Positions 37,088 to 46,669 are shown, numbered from the stretch's first letter. The stretch is DNA of 55,798 nucleotides from Octadecabacter dasysiphoniae (GCF_021532615.1 NZ_JAKGAQ010000001.1:1358897-1414694), one strand, 5' to 3'. Notes: generated by a model not told the origin, from the sequence alone. Program-made: numbers and translations.

Positions 37088-37162
37088 GGTCTGCGCAGCA
37101 GACCGGGCAGCGCCCCCTTTCCTGCTGCGCCCCGCAGGGGCGCTCCCCGCCCGCCGCAGGCG
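37088..37162. repeat. three tandem hairpins with GCA triloops in the trmJ-ctaA spacer
   Basis: GGTCTGC/GCAGACC (37088-37104), GCGCCCC/GGGGCGC (37127-37143) and CGCC/GGCG (37152-37162) all enclose the three bases GCA. The first two stems are seven perfect base pairs. The flanking phrase CTTCTTTGGTTCGTAAATAT followed by a G-rich hairpin resembles an intergenic signature common in Rhodobacteraceae genomes (recalled, not searched). Confidence 0.6.
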
Positions 37163-37179
37163 CCGATCGCCAGATCGTC

Positions 37180-37920
37180 CTATTTCGTTTTGCCGCGCAA
37201 CAACTGGCGCAACACACCGTGCAGCATCTGCGTATCTGCGCGGGTCAACGCCATCCGGCTCCACAGGTTGCGCAAATTCACCTTCATGCTGTCCGCTTTG
37301 TGGTCCGGATAAAAGAACCCGGCCTCTTCCAGCCGGTCTTCGTAATGGCGCGCCAGTGCTTCAATGTCGCGTTGATCAGCCGCATCTATTGTCTGGCCCT
37401 GCATCACCATATCCGGCGCAGCTTCAACCGCGCGGCGCCATTCATAGCCGACCAACAGCACACATTGCGCCAAATTCAGGGATGGAAATTCAGGGTTCAC
37501 CGGAACCGTAATAATCGCATTTGCATGGGCGATATCGGCGTTTTCCATCCCGGATCGTTCTGGCCCGAACATCACCGCCACCTTTTCACCCCGCCCGATC
37601 CGCGCCGCGGCATCCGCCATCGCGGCTTCGGGTGAAAATACAGGCTTGGTCAATTCACGCGGGCGCGCAGTTGTCGCGTAAACATACGTACGATCAGCAA
37701 TACCGCTGGCCACATCATCCGATACTTCTGCCTCATCCAGCAAACGTCCCGCCCCAGAGGCCAGCGCATCCGCCGCAGGGTTCGGCCAGCCGTCACGCGG
37801 CGCCACAATCCGCATCCGGTCCAGTCCAAAATTCCACATCGCCCGCGCCGCCGCACCAATGTTTTCGCCCATCTGCGGACGGATCAGAACAAAACTCGGC
37901 TGGGGGGCATCTGTGGGCAT
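37180..37920 (-). CDS. trmJ: tRNA 2'-O-methyltransferase TrmJ (SPOUT family)
   Basis: 246 residues from ATG 37920, with AGGAG before it. SPOUT motifs are SFVLIRPQMGENIGAAARAMWNFGLDRMRIVAPR at the N-terminus, KVAVMFGPERSGMENADIAHA, and PEFPSLNLAQCVLLVGYEW, which form the knot and SAM site. TrmJ methylates ribose at position 32 of several tRNAs. The 7-helix C-terminal tail is short, as is normal for this group. A longer frame to 37965 lacks a ribosome site. Confidence 0.92.
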   Translation of the reverse strand: MPTDAPQPSFVLIRPQMGENIGAAARAMWNFGLDRMRIVAPRDGWPNPAADALASGAGRLLDEAEVSDDVASGIADRTYVYATTARPRELTKPVFSPEAAMADAAARIGRGEKVAVMFGPERSGMENADIAHANAIITVPVNPEFPSLNLAQCVLLVGYEWRRAVEAAPDMVMQGQTIDAADQRDIEALARHYEDRLEEAGFFYPDHKADSMKVNLRNLWSRMALTRADTQMLHGVLRQLLRGKTK

Positions 37921-38013
37921 AAAAGATCTCCTAATATCGCCCGCGCATAGCCCACCCCTATTCAATTCGCAATGCGCCCGCTATAGCGATGCCACCAACA
38001 AAAGGCCGCGCAC

Positions 38014-38649
38014 ATGACTGACGACATCTTTCCCGAAAAAGAACCTCCACGCATCTACCTCATCACACCGAGCGAGGTTGATCTGGCGACTTTCCCCGAC
38101 CGCCTCACGTCTTGCCTGGATGCAACAGACGTGGCCTGCGTGCGCCTGTCGCTGGGCAGCACGGACGAAACGGTCATCGCGAAAACCGCAGATGCGTTGC
38201 GTCTTATTACGCATGACCGCGATGTCGCGCTGGTCATCGATACCCATGTGATGATGGTCGAACGCCTTGGCCTTGATGGGGTGCACCTGACGGACGCGGC
38301 CCGCACCATCAAAGCAGTGCGCAAGGAACTGGGCGATGATGCGATCATCGGCAGCAATTGTTACGCCTCGCGCCATAACGCTATGACTGCTTGCGAACTT
38401 GGTGCGGATTACATCACCTTTGGCCCTGTCGGTGACACGCCGCTTGGCAACAGCCAAAAAGCAGAGCTTGAGCTGTTCCAGTGGTGGTCCCAGATGATCG
38501 AAGTGCCCGTCGTCGCCGAAGGCGCGCTGACGGAACAGTTGATTGGCGATTTGTCCCCGCACACGGATTTCTTTGGTATCGGTGATGAGGTCTGGGGCAC
38601 GGATAATCCCGCCAAGACACTAGCCGGATTTGCGGCCCAAATGGTCTGA
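38014..38649 (+). CDS. ThiE-like (thiamine phosphate synthase family) protein
   Basis: 211 residues with a TIM-barrel ThiE/TenI layout: RIYLITPSEVDLATFPDRL, VALVIDTHVMMVERLGLDGVHLTDAA, IIGSNCYASRHNAMTACELGADYITFGPV, and VVAEGALTEQLIGDL. The usual ThiE pyrophosphate-binding motif ending in T-x-T-K after GP is replaced by GPVGDTPLGN, and the NDR at the start of the second strand is IDT. So true thiamine phosphate synthase activity is doubtful. The last 30 bases overlap the convergent olsA. Confidence 0.75.
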   Translation: MTDDIFPEKEPPRIYLITPSEVDLATFPDRLTSCLDATDVACVRLSLGSTDETVIAKTADALRLITHDRDVALVIDTHVMMVERLGLDGVHLTDAARTIKAVRKELGDDAIIGSNCYASRHNAMTACELGADYITFGPVGDTPLGNSQKAELELFQWWSQMIEVPVVAEGALTEQLIGDLSPHTDFFGIGDEVWGTDNPAKTLAGFAAQMV

Positions 38650-39453
38650 ATGGCCCGCGCGCACGGCGGCCTCCAGGTGCGCGGCCAGCGCCTTACGATT
38701 GGCAAAATCCGCGACCTTGACAGGTGCATGATACACAACCGTCACCGATCCTTGGGGTGACTGCGCCAAAGTTGCCAGCAGATGTGTGCCGAATTCCATG
38801 TCCCCCCACCAACCGTAATGGCGCACGTCTGCGCCTTCGGGTGCTGTGTAAATCACTGAAACAGGTTGGATCGCCAACGTGTCCCGTAGGACGTCATCCA
38901 TAAAAGCCGCAAACAATGTCGGCTTGAACGCGATAACCTGCTGGCCATCCGTTGATGTGCCTTCGGGGAAAAACAGCAATTTGTGGCCATGGCCCAAGCG
39001 GTCGCGAAACACATCGATCTGATGAGCCGCCTGCGTGCGGTTCCGTGCAATAAACACCGTCCCCGTCGCCCGCGCGAGCCAACCAATCCCCGGCCACTTC
39101 GCCACCTCGGCCTTGGACACGAAATATATCCGCTTGGCCGCATTCAGCGCAAATATATCAAGCCAGGACGAATGGTTGGCCACCACCGCGCCCGCACCCG
39201 CCATAGGCGTTCCCACACGTTTGTACCCGATCCCCATCAACACAAAAGAAGACCGACAGACAAACTGGGTGATATAAGGCGTCACAGGGCGGCCCTGCCC
39301 GCACAGCGGCCGTTCAATCAAACGGACAAGCAACAACAGCGCTAAACACCCGAATGTCAGCGCCCCGACCAGAACACCGCGTAGGACCACACGCAGCCAC
39401 CCCATCGGCGTTATCTTGTGGGTTTCTGGCAGGTCGTCAGACGTCCATGTCAT
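38620..39453 (-). CDS. olsA: lyso-ornithine lipid O-acyltransferase (PlsC family)
   Basis: 277 residues. The PlsC catalytic motif is NHSSWLD (His-X4-Asp) at about residue 93, with FFPEGTSTDGQQVIAFKPTL as the second block. An N-terminal membrane segment (VLVGALTFGCLALLLLVRL) anchors it. The start overlaps the stop of olsB by 4 bases, which favours OlsA, the enzyme that adds the second acyl chain to make ornithine lipid, over a general lyso-PA acyltransferase. It could still have dual activity. Confidence 0.84.
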   Translation of the reverse strand: MTWTSDDLPETHKITPMGWLRVVLRGVLVGALTFGCLALLLLVRLIERPLCGQGRPVTPYITQFVCRSSFVLMGIGYKRVGTPMAGAGAVVANHSSWLDIFALNAAKRIYFVSKAEVAKWPGIGWLARATGTVFIARNRTQAAHQIDVFRDRLGHGHKLLFFPEGTSTDGQQVIAFKPTLFAAFMDDVLRDTLAIQPVSVIYTAPEGADVRHYGWWGDMEFGTHLLATLAQSPQGSVTVVYHAPVKVADFANRKALAAHLEAAVRAGHSDHLGRKSG

Positions 39454-40220
39454 GAACTATCCCCTCGCGGCATCGCGCCGTAAATTGCTGCCTGTCGCGG
39501 GTTCATCCGCGCAGTGTCCAGCACAAGACACACATCCGTTGTGTTAAATGCATGATCCACAAACGCCCCGTCCCCGACAAAACCCCCAAGCCGCAGGTAG
39601 GCCTTAATCAAGGCTGGCACCTGTTTCATCGCGCCAACGCGATCAATGTCCTTTGTCAGCGCCATGGGTTGGTAAACCTGTGACCGCACATTCAAATCAG
39701 CAGGCGCCGCGTGATCACGCGCCAGCAGCGACAGGGGTTGTGCCAGCTTGTCTAGATCGGTGCCATGAAAACTGGCCACACCAAACAAGACCTCAGCCCC
39801 CTTGTCGCGCACGACCTGCGCAAGACCCTGCCAAAGATGCAGCATCGCCGCACCGCCGCGATACTCGGGATGCAGGCAAGACCGCCCAAGCTCCAACAAC
39901 GGGCGGCCTGACGCCTCAAGCGCGGTCAGATCGTATTCATCACTCGAATAAAACTGCCCCGCAGCGTCCCGTGCCGTGCGGTCCATCAATCGATACACCC
40001 CGACAACCTGCGCATCCGCCGGACGGGCCGTGTCTACCAACAACAACTGCTCGGCATGTTCATCAAATCGGTCACGTTCAAGCCCGCGGTCATGATCGAC
40101 CAGCGGCCCGTCTGCGCCCAATTCTTCAACAAAAACAGAATACCGCAGCGCCTGGCCAGCCAGAACATCAGCCTGTGTACACGCCAACCGCGTCTCAAAA
40201 ATTGGCGCAGGTCGGGTCAT
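39450..40220 (-). CDS. olsB: L-ornithine N-alpha-acyltransferase
   Basis: 256 residues of the OlsB/hemolysin-like GNAT family. It opens with FETRLACTQADVLAGQALRYSVFVEELG and has LELGRSCLHPEYRGGAAMLHLWQGL, the acyl-carrier-binding part, then LFGVASFHGTDLDKLAQPL. OlsB attaches a 3-hydroxyacyl chain from ACP to ornithine, the first step to ornithine lipid, a phosphorus-free membrane lipid. It is the first gene of an olsB-olsA pair. Confidence 0.88.
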   Translation of the reverse strand: MTRPAPIFETRLACTQADVLAGQALRYSVFVEELGADGPLVDHDRGLERDRFDEHAEQLLLVDTARPADAQVVGVYRLMDRTARDAAGQFYSSDEYDLTALEASGRPLLELGRSCLHPEYRGGAAMLHLWQGLAQVVRDKGAEVLFGVASFHGTDLDKLAQPLSLLARDHAAPADLNVRSQVYQPMALTKDIDRVGAMKQVPALIKAYLRLGGFVGDGAFVDHAFNTTDVCLVLDTARMNPRQAAIYGAMPRGDSS

Positions 40221-40334
40221 CTGTGAAAGCTATCCAATCAATTCGCGTTGCGTCCTTTTAGTCACGCAAACCGTGACGGGCAACCGCGCCCCTTGATTGG
40301 CGGATTACCGCGCATATACATCTATAACGAGCAT

Positions 40335-40514
40335 TTACCCAAACGATACAACCTCCAACGTCACCGTTTCTTCACGAATAACCACTTTACCATGTTCTTG
40401 AAAATTCACCGTGACCGCACCGCCAACGGATGACTGAACCTGCCCCAGCCCCCATTCGGGTTTGCCGGGGAGTTTCACAATCATCCCGGGTTCATACAAA
40501 GACTGAAACGCCAT
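40335..40514 (-). CDS. DUF3553 small protein
   Basis: 59 residues from ATG 40514: MAFQSLYEPGMIVKLPGKPEWGLGQVQS followed by a beta-barrel-like GGAVTVNFQEHGKVVI. This is the DUF3553 fold, similar to the short SH3/CarD-like module seen next to UvrD-type helicases. Function unknown. Only 18 bp separate its start from the divergent chpT start, so its promoter must lie within chpT or the spacer. Confidence 0.82.
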   Translation of the reverse strand: MAFQSLYEPGMIVKLPGKPEWGLGQVQSSVGGAVTVNFQEHGKVVIREETVTLEVVSFG

Positions 40515-40532
40515 AATTTTCCGGAGCCTCCT
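40515..40532. promoter_or_regulatory. 18-bp divergent spacer with ribosome-binding sites on both strands
   Basis: GGAG at 40523-40526 lies 6 bases before the TTG start of chpT, and CTCC at 40528-40531 reads GGAG on the minus strand toward DUF3553. Around the central base 40527 these form a near palindrome, GGAGCCTCC. For DUF3553 the closer candidate is GGA (minus strand, 40522-40520 region). Confidence 0.55.
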
Positions 40533-41135
40533 TTGACTCAATCCGCCCCTCCAAACCTCACAGCATTGCTTGGTTCAAGGATCTGTCACGACCTCATTAA
40601 CCCATTGGGCGCAATCGGCAACGGGATTGAACTTCTCGGCCTTGCAGGTGTGGCGGGCGGCGAAGAAATGACGCTGGTATCAGACAGCGTCGAAAACGCG
40701 ACCGCTAAGCTGAAATTTCTGCGATTGGCCTTCGGGGATGCCACGTCGGACCAGACCGTGGCACGCTCTGAAATCCTCACCACGCTCGAGGCGATGGCCC
40801 GTGGCGGGCGGCTCAGTTATTCATGGAACGTCCCGGGCGATCCAGCCCGATTGGACGTGCGCACAGCGCTTTTGGCGGTGATGTGTGTCGAAACTGCACT
40901 GCCTTTGGGCGGTGACATCGATATTACGCTCACCGCGAGCAATTGGACCGTGTACGCAAAACACGACCGCCTGAACCTCGATCCGGCGCTATGGGCCCCT
41001 CTCGCCAAAGGGGTTTGCCCAGATGAGCTGAGCGCGAGCCAGGTTCATTTTGGCATCCTGCCCGGCATGGCCTGTTACGCCGAACGGCAGCTTTCGATGA
41101 CCCATGGTGCTGACTGGGTGCAGATCAGTTTCTAA
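40533..41135 (+). CDS. chpT: histidine phosphotransferase ChpT
   Basis: 200 residues from TTG 40533. The phospho-acceptor histidine is in SRICHDLINPLGAIGNGIELLGL (His21), inside the dimerisation helix, and the C-terminal half is a degenerate HATPase-like fold without the N, G1 and G2 ATP motifs. ChpT passes phosphate from CckA to CtrA, which in Rhodobacteraceae controls motility and gene-transfer-agent genes. It is convergent with proA (3 bases apart). Confidence 0.85.
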   Translation: MTQSAPPNLTALLGSRICHDLINPLGAIGNGIELLGLAGVAGGEEMTLVSDSVENATAKLKFLRLAFGDATSDQTVARSEILTTLEAMARGGRLSYSWNVPGDPARLDVRTALLAVMCVETALPLGGDIDITLTASNWTVYAKHDRLNLDPALWAPLAKGVCPDELSASQVHFGILPGMACYAERQLSMTHGADWVQISF

Positions 41136-41138
41136 CGC

Positions 41139-42386
41139 TCAGGCGCGCAGCGTACCGTTACCAACGACCAGATATTTGAAACTGGTCAGCTGGGCCGCGC
41201 CGACAGGCCCGCGCGCGTGCATCTTGCCCGTCGCAATGCCAATTTCCGCGCCCATCCCGAATTCGCCACCATCCGCAAACTGTGTGGACGCGTTGCGCAT
41301 CAGGATCGCGCTATCAAGACGTGCAAAGAATGTGTCAGCGGCACTGTCATCCTCGGTCAGAATGCAATCGGTGTGATTGGACCCGAACGATTGAATGTGA
41401 TCAATGGCTTCGTCAATATTATCAACGACTTTCGCCGCGATCTTCATGTCGAGGAACTCCATCCCCCAATCGTCAGCCGTGGCCTGCGACGTCCCTGTCA
41501 GCCCTTGGGCATGCACATCTACACCCGCCGCCATCAGGTCATTCACGATCTCTTGGCCAAGACCTGCGGCATCGCGGTGCACCAGCAAACATTCCGCCGC
41601 ACCGCAAATACCCGTGCGCCGCGTCTTTGCGTTCAGAACCACCGCCCGCGCCTTTACAGGATCTGCATCTTTATCAATGTAGATGTGAACGATGCCTTCA
41701 AGGTGGGCGAACACCGGCACGCGGGCCTCTTTTTGCACAAGCCCGACAAGCCCTTTACCACCGCGCGGCACAATCACGTCAATCGTGTCGGTCATAGTCA
41801 GCATTTCACGTACCGCCGCACGATCGCGCGTGGGGACCAGTTGCACAGCATCCACAGGCAGGCCCGCAGCGCGCAATCCGTCCTGCAAAGCCGCATGGAT
41901 CGCACCCGAGCTGTGGAAACTTTCAGACCCGCCGCGCAGGATCACAGCATTGCCAGCTTTCAGGCACAGCGCACCTGCATCCGCCGTCACGTTGGGGCGG
42001 CTTTCATAGATCACACCAATCACCCCCAACGGCGTGCGCACCCGGCGAATGTTTAGCCCGGTTGGCTGGGTCCATTCCTCCAACACCGCGCCAACAGGAT
42101 CATCTTGCGCGGCCACAGACCGCAGCCCGTCAACCATGCCTTGAATGCGGGGCTCATCCAGCATCAAACGATCCAGCATCGCAGGGCTAAGCCCCTTGTC
42201 GCGGCCAAATTCCATATCCTTGGCGTTGGCCGCAATAATCTCGGCCCGCGCGGCCCAAACCGCATCCGCCGCCCCCATCAACGCGGCTGTTTTCGCGTCC
42301 GGTGTCGCGCTGGCCAATGTCTTTGCCGCCGCTTTCGCACGTGCGCCAATGTCGGCCATCAAGTCGGGAATAGTCGTGTCGGTCAT
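41139..42386 (-). CDS. proA: glutamate-5-semialdehyde dehydrogenase
   Basis: 415 residues. It reduces glutamyl-5-phosphate to the semialdehyde in proline synthesis. Family motifs are [32 protein letters not shown], the nucleophile region [17 protein letters not shown] (Cys), and [14 protein letters not shown]. The start shares one base with the stop of proB. Confidence 0.95.
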   Translation of the reverse strand: MTDTTIPDLMADIGARAKAAAKTLASATPDAKTAALMGAADAVWAARAEIIAANAKDMEFGRDKGLSPAMLDRLMLDEPRIQGMVDGLRSVAAQDDPVGAVLEEWTQPTGLNIRRVRTPLGVIGVIYESRPNVTADAGALCLKAGNAVILRGGSESFHSSGAIHAALQDGLRAAGLPVDAVQLVPTRDRAAVREMLTMTDTIDVIVPRGGKGLVGLVQKEARVPVFAHLEGIVHIYIDKDADPVKARAVVLNAKTRRTGICGAAECLLVHRDAAGLGQEIVNDLMAAGVDVHAQGLTGTSQATADDWGMEFLDMKIAAKVVDNIDEAIDHIQSFGSNHTDCILTEDDSAADTFFARLDSAILMRNASTQFADGGEFGMGAEIGIATGKMHARGPVGAAQLTSFKYLVVGNGTLRA

Positions 42387-43489
42387 CAGATCACCATATC
42401 ATCGCGATGAATAAAAACGCTGCGGCCTTCATAGCCAAGTGCAGCGGCAATGTCTTGGCTGCGCAACCCTTTGATTGCGGCGGCCTCTGTGCTGGAATAC
42501 CGCGTCAGGCCGCGCCCCAGCTGGTCCCCGCTGATTGACACAATCGCGACGGGATCACCGCGCTGATATGTACCCGTCGTCTGTGTGATCCCGATCGGCA
42601 GCAGGGATTTGCCTGACAACAATGCGGCCTGCGCACCGCCATCCACCGTAACAGAGGCCTGCGGTTTCATCGCCGCGATCCAGCGTTTGCGCGCGGCTTG
42701 GGGGTTTGTCTGTGCACTAAACCAAGTGCAACGCCCACCATCTTCCAGCGTTTTCAACGGGTTTAGTGGCGTTCCTAAAGTAATCACCATGGCGCAACCC
42801 GCGTCTGTAGCAAGTTTCGCCGCCATGATCTTGGTCTTCATACCGCCCTTAGACAGACCTGATCCCGCATCACCGGCCTGTGCCTCAATCTCTGGCGTGA
42901 TTTTATCAACGATATCATAATGCTGCGCGGCGCTGTTCACCTTCGGGTTGTCTGTATAGAGGCCATCCACATCAGACAGCAATACCAGACAATCCGCCCC
43001 AGCCGTCACGGCCACCTGTGCTGCAAGGCGGTCATTATCACCATACCGGATTTCGTCTGTCGCCACGGTATCATTTTCGTTCACAATCGGGGTCACACCC
43101 AGCGACAACAGCGTTTCCATCGTCGCCCGCGAATTCAGGTATCGGCGCCGATCCTCGGAATCCTCAAGCGTCACCAAAACCTGCCCTGTGGTAATCCCGA
43201 ACGGTGCCAAGGCTTCTTCATAAGCGCGCGCCAACCGGATTTGTCCAACAGCGGCGGCCGCCTGTGATTGCTCAAGCGGCAAATCCCCACCCGACAAGCC
43301 CAGCACGCCGCGCCCCAGCGCGATTGATCCTGAAGACACCAAAATAACGTCCGTCCCACGTGCACGAATGGCCGCCACATCTTGCGCGAGGGATTTCAGC
43401 CACTCCGTCCGCAGCCCGCTTTCGCGGTCCACCAACAAGGCGGACCCGATCTTAACAACCAGTCGTTTTGCGGACCCTAGGGACGCCAC
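42386..43489 (-). CDS. proB: glutamate 5-kinase
   Basis: 367 residues with the amino-acid kinase domain ([12 protein letters not shown] at the start, [41 protein letters not shown]) and a C-terminal PUA domain from about 275. It phosphorylates glutamate, the first step of proline synthesis. The start overlaps the end of obgE by 13 bases. Confidence 0.95.
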   Translation of the reverse strand: MASLGSAKRLVVKIGSALLVDRESGLRTEWLKSLAQDVAAIRARGTDVILVSSGSIALGRGVLGLSGGDLPLEQSQAAAAVGQIRLARAYEEALAPFGITTGQVLVTLEDSEDRRRYLNSRATMETLLSLGVTPIVNENDTVATDEIRYGDNDRLAAQVAVTAGADCLVLLSDVDGLYTDNPKVNSAAQHYDIVDKITPEIEAQAGDAGSGLSKGGMKTKIMAAKLATDAGCAMVITLGTPLNPLKTLEDGGRCTWFSAQTNPQAARKRWIAAMKPQASVTVDGGAQAALLSGKSLLPIGITQTTGTYQRGDPVAIVSISGDQLGRGLTRYSSTEAAAIKGLRSQDIAAALGYEGRSVFIHRDDMVI

Positions 43490-44511
43490 GGTTCTTGCTC
43501 CTCGGGGGCGTTCTGGCGAATTTTGTCATCCTCGATCTCAACCTTGAGGGCGCGCAGCACATCCACCGTACCTTCACCTGTGGCACCGGACATCATCATC
43601 ACATCAACGCCTGTTCCGGCCTTGATCTCATCAGCGATAAATTTGCGTTCTTCGGCATCCAGCGTGTCGACCTTGTTCAAAACAGTCACGCGCGGCTTGT
43701 CGGCCAACGCACCGCCGTAAGCCTCAAGCTCTCCGATGATGGTTTTGTAATCCCCTACGGGATCACCCGACGTGCCGTCAATCAAATGCAACAGAACCGA
43801 ACAGCGTTCAACGTGGCCAAGGAACAAATCACCCAGACCTTTTCCATCGCTCGCGCCTTTGATCAGGCCCGGAATGTCTGCGACCACGAATTCACCCCCG
43901 TCAACGCCCACAACACCAAGGTTGGGGATCAATGTGGTGAATGGATAATCGGCAATCTTGGGCCGCGCGTTGGATGTTGCCGCCAGAAACGTCGATTTAC
44001 CCGCATTCGGCAAGCCCAACAAACCAGCATCAGCGATCAATTTCAGCCGCAGCCAGATTGTGCGCTCAATACCCTCTTGTCCGGGGTTTGCGCGTCTTGG
44101 GGCTTGGTTTGTGGCGGTTTTGAAGTGCAGGTTGCCCCAGCCGCCATTACCACCCTTGGCCAATACAACGCGTTGGCCGGTTTCCGACAGATCAACCAGA
44201 ACCGTTTCCTGATCTTCGTCCATAATCTCGGTTCCGGTCGGAACCTTTAGCAGAATGTCGTTGCCATCCGCACCCGTGCGCTGCTGGCCTTTGCCCGCCT
44301 CACCGTTTTTCGCGAAAAAGTGCTGCTGATACCGGAAATCGATCAACGTATTCAGGTTATCAACCGCCTCAACGATCACATCACCACCTTTACCGCCGTC
44401 CCCGCCATTGGGGCCACCGTATTCGATGTATTTCTCGCGCCGGAACGCGATGCACCCGCCGCCGCCAGTACCAGAGCGGATATAGACTTTGCACAGGTCG
44501 AGGAATTTCAT
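43477..44511 (-). CDS. obgE: Obg GTPase (ObgE/CgtA)
   Basis: 344 residues: N-terminal Gly-rich Obg fold ([29 protein letters not shown]), then the G domain with [13 protein letters not shown] (P-loop), NKVDTLD and the switch [10 protein letters not shown]. It binds the large ribosomal subunit and is linked to ribosome assembly and stress. The usual neighbours rplU-rpmA lie upstream, separated here by two GNATs and a LysE gene. Confidence 0.96.
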   Translation of the reverse strand: MKFLDLCKVYIRSGTGGGGCIAFRREKYIEYGGPNGGDGGKGGDVIVEAVDNLNTLIDFRYQQHFFAKNGEAGKGQQRTGADGNDILLKVPTGTEIMDEDQETVLVDLSETGQRVVLAKGGNGGWGNLHFKTATNQAPRRANPGQEGIERTIWLRLKLIADAGLLGLPNAGKSTFLAATSNARPKIADYPFTTLIPNLGVVGVDGGEFVVADIPGLIKGASDGKGLGDLFLGHVERCSVLLHLIDGTSGDPVGDYKTIIGELEAYGGALADKPRVTVLNKVDTLDAEERKFIADEIKAGTGVDVMMMSGATGEGTVDVLRALKVEIEDDKIRQNAPEEQEPWRP

Positions 44512-44564
44512 CGCTTCAGCTTTCTTAACATTTGGTCAGGCGATACGCGAAAGACGCGCGCGCC

Positions 44565-45113
44565 TCAAGCAGCAGCACCCATCTTACGCGCATAGGTCCA
44601 CGTGGGCACAACACCATTGCGCGCAACACTGAATGTTTCGGCATCCCCAAGATAGGCGAAGCCCGCATTGGTCAGGATGCGTGCGGACGTCGGATTGTCC
44701 TGAAACACCTCCGCATAGATATCGCAGGCGCCTTGCGGGTTTGCCTGCAAAATCGCGTCCACCGCTTGGGTTGCGATGCCTGTGTTCCAGAACGCAGGCG
44801 CCACCCAATATCGCAGCTCGGATTGGTTGCGATCAAGGCGCGTCAGCTTCAGCACGCCCATCACCTCGGCGTGGTCAAAGGCAGACCCGTCAATCACCCA
44901 GAATTCAGTGTTGGTGTCGTCTTCGCCCGCGCGTTCAATCCGGCCGGCAATGTATTCGGGCGGCAAAGGATGCGGGATCGAACGGGTCATTTTCGCTACC
45001 CGCTGATCGCCCAGATGCAATTCGAGCAAGCCCTTGTCAGACATCTGCAACGGGCGCAGCAAAAAGCGGTCCGTTTCAATGACGGGCTGTATGGTCTGGG
45101 TTGTATCGGTCAT
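44565..45113 (-). CDS. GNAT N-acetyltransferase (RimJ/RimL type)
   Basis: 182 residues from ATG 45113 (MTDTTQTIQPVIETDRFLLRPLQMSD). The GNAT core is present: LRPLQMSDKGLLELH, ELRYWVAPAFWNTGIATQAVDAIL (acetyl-CoA loop region), and VFQDNPTSARILTNAGFAYLGDA. The target could be a protein N-terminus or a small molecule. The ATGA overlap with lysE shows coupling. The in-frame extension to 45374 would overlap lysE extensively and is rejected. Confidence 0.87.
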   Translation of the reverse strand: MTDTTQTIQPVIETDRFLLRPLQMSDKGLLELHLGDQRVAKMTRSIPHPLPPEYIAGRIERAGEDDTNTEFWVIDGSAFDHAEVMGVLKLTRLDRNQSELRYWVAPAFWNTGIATQAVDAILQANPQGACDIYAEVFQDNPTSARILTNAGFAYLGDAETFSVARNGVVPTWTYARKMGAAA

Positions 45114-45730
45114 AGGATGTCCTTCGTAACAAGTGCGCTGCCAAACAGCGCGTAGATGACAGACGCGACGGTCAATCCCGCCAACGTCCACATCAGGTAT
45201 TTCTCCCCCGGAGTTCCGGCCAAGGTTGCCGCGATCTTTTGCCCTGCATAGGTCCAGATCGGGTGCAGCACGATTTGTAATCCCAATAGACAGATGGCAA
45301 TCGTTGCCGTGGCTTGCAAGGGGGGCGTGCCGGTGGCGACAAACGTGGTAAAGCCGGTGGTGATCATCCCCCAAGCCTTTGGATTCAAAGGGTGTACGAT
45401 CAGACCGGCCATAAATCCGGGCGGCGCTTCGTCCACGTCACCAACCTTCAGGCGCATTCCCGCCACGCGGTAGGCCAGCCACAGAATATAGGCAACCGAC
45501 ACCCATTTCAGGGTCTCGAAAATCAACGGATAATCATCCTGGATCGCCAACAGACCAAGGCCAAGCGGCCAGATGATCAATTGCTTGCCAAGCGCGACAC
45601 CCGCCACAAACGGCAGCGCACGCCGCAATCCAAACCGCGCGCCCGTGGCCAACAAAACCATGTTCGCAGGCCCAGGCGTGCCCACTTGGGACGCGGCAAA
45701 CGCGAGAAAGGGTAGGATTGCGACGCTCAT
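45110..45730 (-). CDS. LysE family amino-acid exporter
   Basis: 206 residues with about six hydrophobic segments and the family motif GTPGPANMVLLATGARFGLRRALPFVAGVALGK near the N-terminus. Substrate unknown (LysE/RhtB-like). It sits between two GNAT genes with 4-base overlaps on both sides. Confidence 0.88.
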   Translation of the reverse strand: MSVAILPFLAFAASQVGTPGPANMVLLATGARFGLRRALPFVAGVALGKQLIIWPLGLGLLAIQDDYPLIFETLKWVSVAYILWLAYRVAGMRLKVGDVDEAPPGFMAGLIVHPLNPKAWGMITTGFTTFVATGTPPLQATATIAICLLGLQIVLHPIWTYAGQKIAATLAGTPGEKYLMWTLAGLTVASVIYALFGSALVTKDIL

Positions 45731-46275
45731 GTCAGGAATTCCCGCGCGAGAATGCCCATGACAAGATCATCCTGCCAGACATTACCAACACGCGCGCTTT
45801 CCCGAGTGCGGCCTTCCTCGACAAATCCCAGCTTGCGGTAGCACGCAATTGCCCGCTCATTATCGGCCATGACATGCAAACCGATCCGATGTAGCCCAAG
45901 CGTGCCAAAGGCATGGGTCAACATCAACCGCATGGCCGCTGTTCCAATGCCTTGACCCAATTTCGCTTCGTCTACGAGGCCTATGGCAATTGTCGCGCGC
46001 CGGTCAGTGCCATCGACCGAATGCAGGAATACTGCCCCGACGAGGGCGCCGCCATGCTCAATGATGAAGTGATGATCCTTGCGCAGATGCTCCTCGACCC
46101 ACGCCTCGGTCTCCGCCAGCGTGTATGGCCCCAACGACGTGGCATCCACGCCGTAGCCACGCAAAATCTCTGCTGATCGACCCAGCGCGAAGCGTGCAGC
46201 GACATCTGCGGCTACAGGTGCCCGCAAACGCAGGATGTCATTCCCCAAAACGGGGCGGTTATGTGGATCAATCAT
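45727..46275 (-). CDS. GNAT N-acetyltransferase
   Basis: 182 residues from ATG 46275, with GGGAGGGG upstream. The core has LGNDILRLRAPVAADVAARFALG, GLVDEAKLGQGIGTAAMRLMLTHAF (pyrophosphate loop with Q/RxxGxG/A), and HRIGLHVMADNERAIACYRKLGFVEEGRTRE. It is a RimJ-like acetyltransferase. It starts a GNAT-LysE-GNAT run with 4-base overlaps. Confidence 0.88.
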   Translation of the reverse strand: MIDPHNRPVLGNDILRLRAPVAADVAARFALGRSAEILRGYGVDATSLGPYTLAETEAWVEEHLRKDHHFIIEHGGALVGAVFLHSVDGTDRRATIAIGLVDEAKLGQGIGTAAMRLMLTHAFGTLGLHRIGLHVMADNERAIACYRKLGFVEEGRTRESARVGNVWQDDLVMGILAREFLT

Positions 46276-46334
46276 GTGCCCCTCCCTTTCTGGGTTTTGG
46301 ACATTCAGGTTCTGCAATAACTCTCACAACAACG

Positions 46335-46363
46335 AAAAAGGGGCCGGTGAACACCGACCCCTT
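46335..46363 (-). terminator. rho-independent terminator after rpmA
   Basis: On the minus strand GGGGTCGGTG (46361-46352) pairs with CACCGGCCCC (46349-46340), with one G-T pair and a 2-base loop, followed by five T (46339-46335). It marks the end of the rplU-rpmA unit. Confidence 0.85.
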
Positions 46364-46388
46364 CAATTTCAATCACGTTGAAGTGCGG

Positions 46389-46658
46389 TTACTCGGCGGC
46401 TTCCGCCATCGGAGCCACAGAAATAAACGTGCGGCCCTTAAAGCCTTTGCGGAAGGTAACGTTGCCTTCGACGGTTGCAAAAATCGTGTGATCTTTGCCT
46501 TCGCCAACGCCTTCACCCGGCCACCACTTGTTGCCACGCTGACGTGCAATGATGTTGCCCGGAATGACGTTCTCGCCACCGAATTTCTTGATGCCAAGAC
46601 GGCGACCTGCGGAGTCGCGACCGTTACGGGATGAACCGCCTGCTTTTTTATGTGCCAT
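46389..46658 (-). CDS. rpmA: 50S ribosomal protein L27
   Basis: 89 residues. [29 protein letters not shown] at the N-terminus is diagnostic; there is no cleaved N-terminal extension of the Firmicutes type. It is downstream of rplU by 11 bases. Confidence 0.97.
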   Translation of the reverse strand: MAHKKAGGSSRNGRDSAGRRLGIKKFGGENVIPGNIIARQRGNKWWPGEGVGEGKDHTIFATVEGNVTFRKGFKGRTFISVAPMAEAAE

Positions 46659-46669
46659 GGTGTCTCTCC

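Noticed and set aside
38014..38060. TPP riboswitch before the ThiE-like gene
   Set aside because: The spacer between trmJ and this gene is about 90 bp and has no recognisable thi-box; the gene may not even be thiamine-related.
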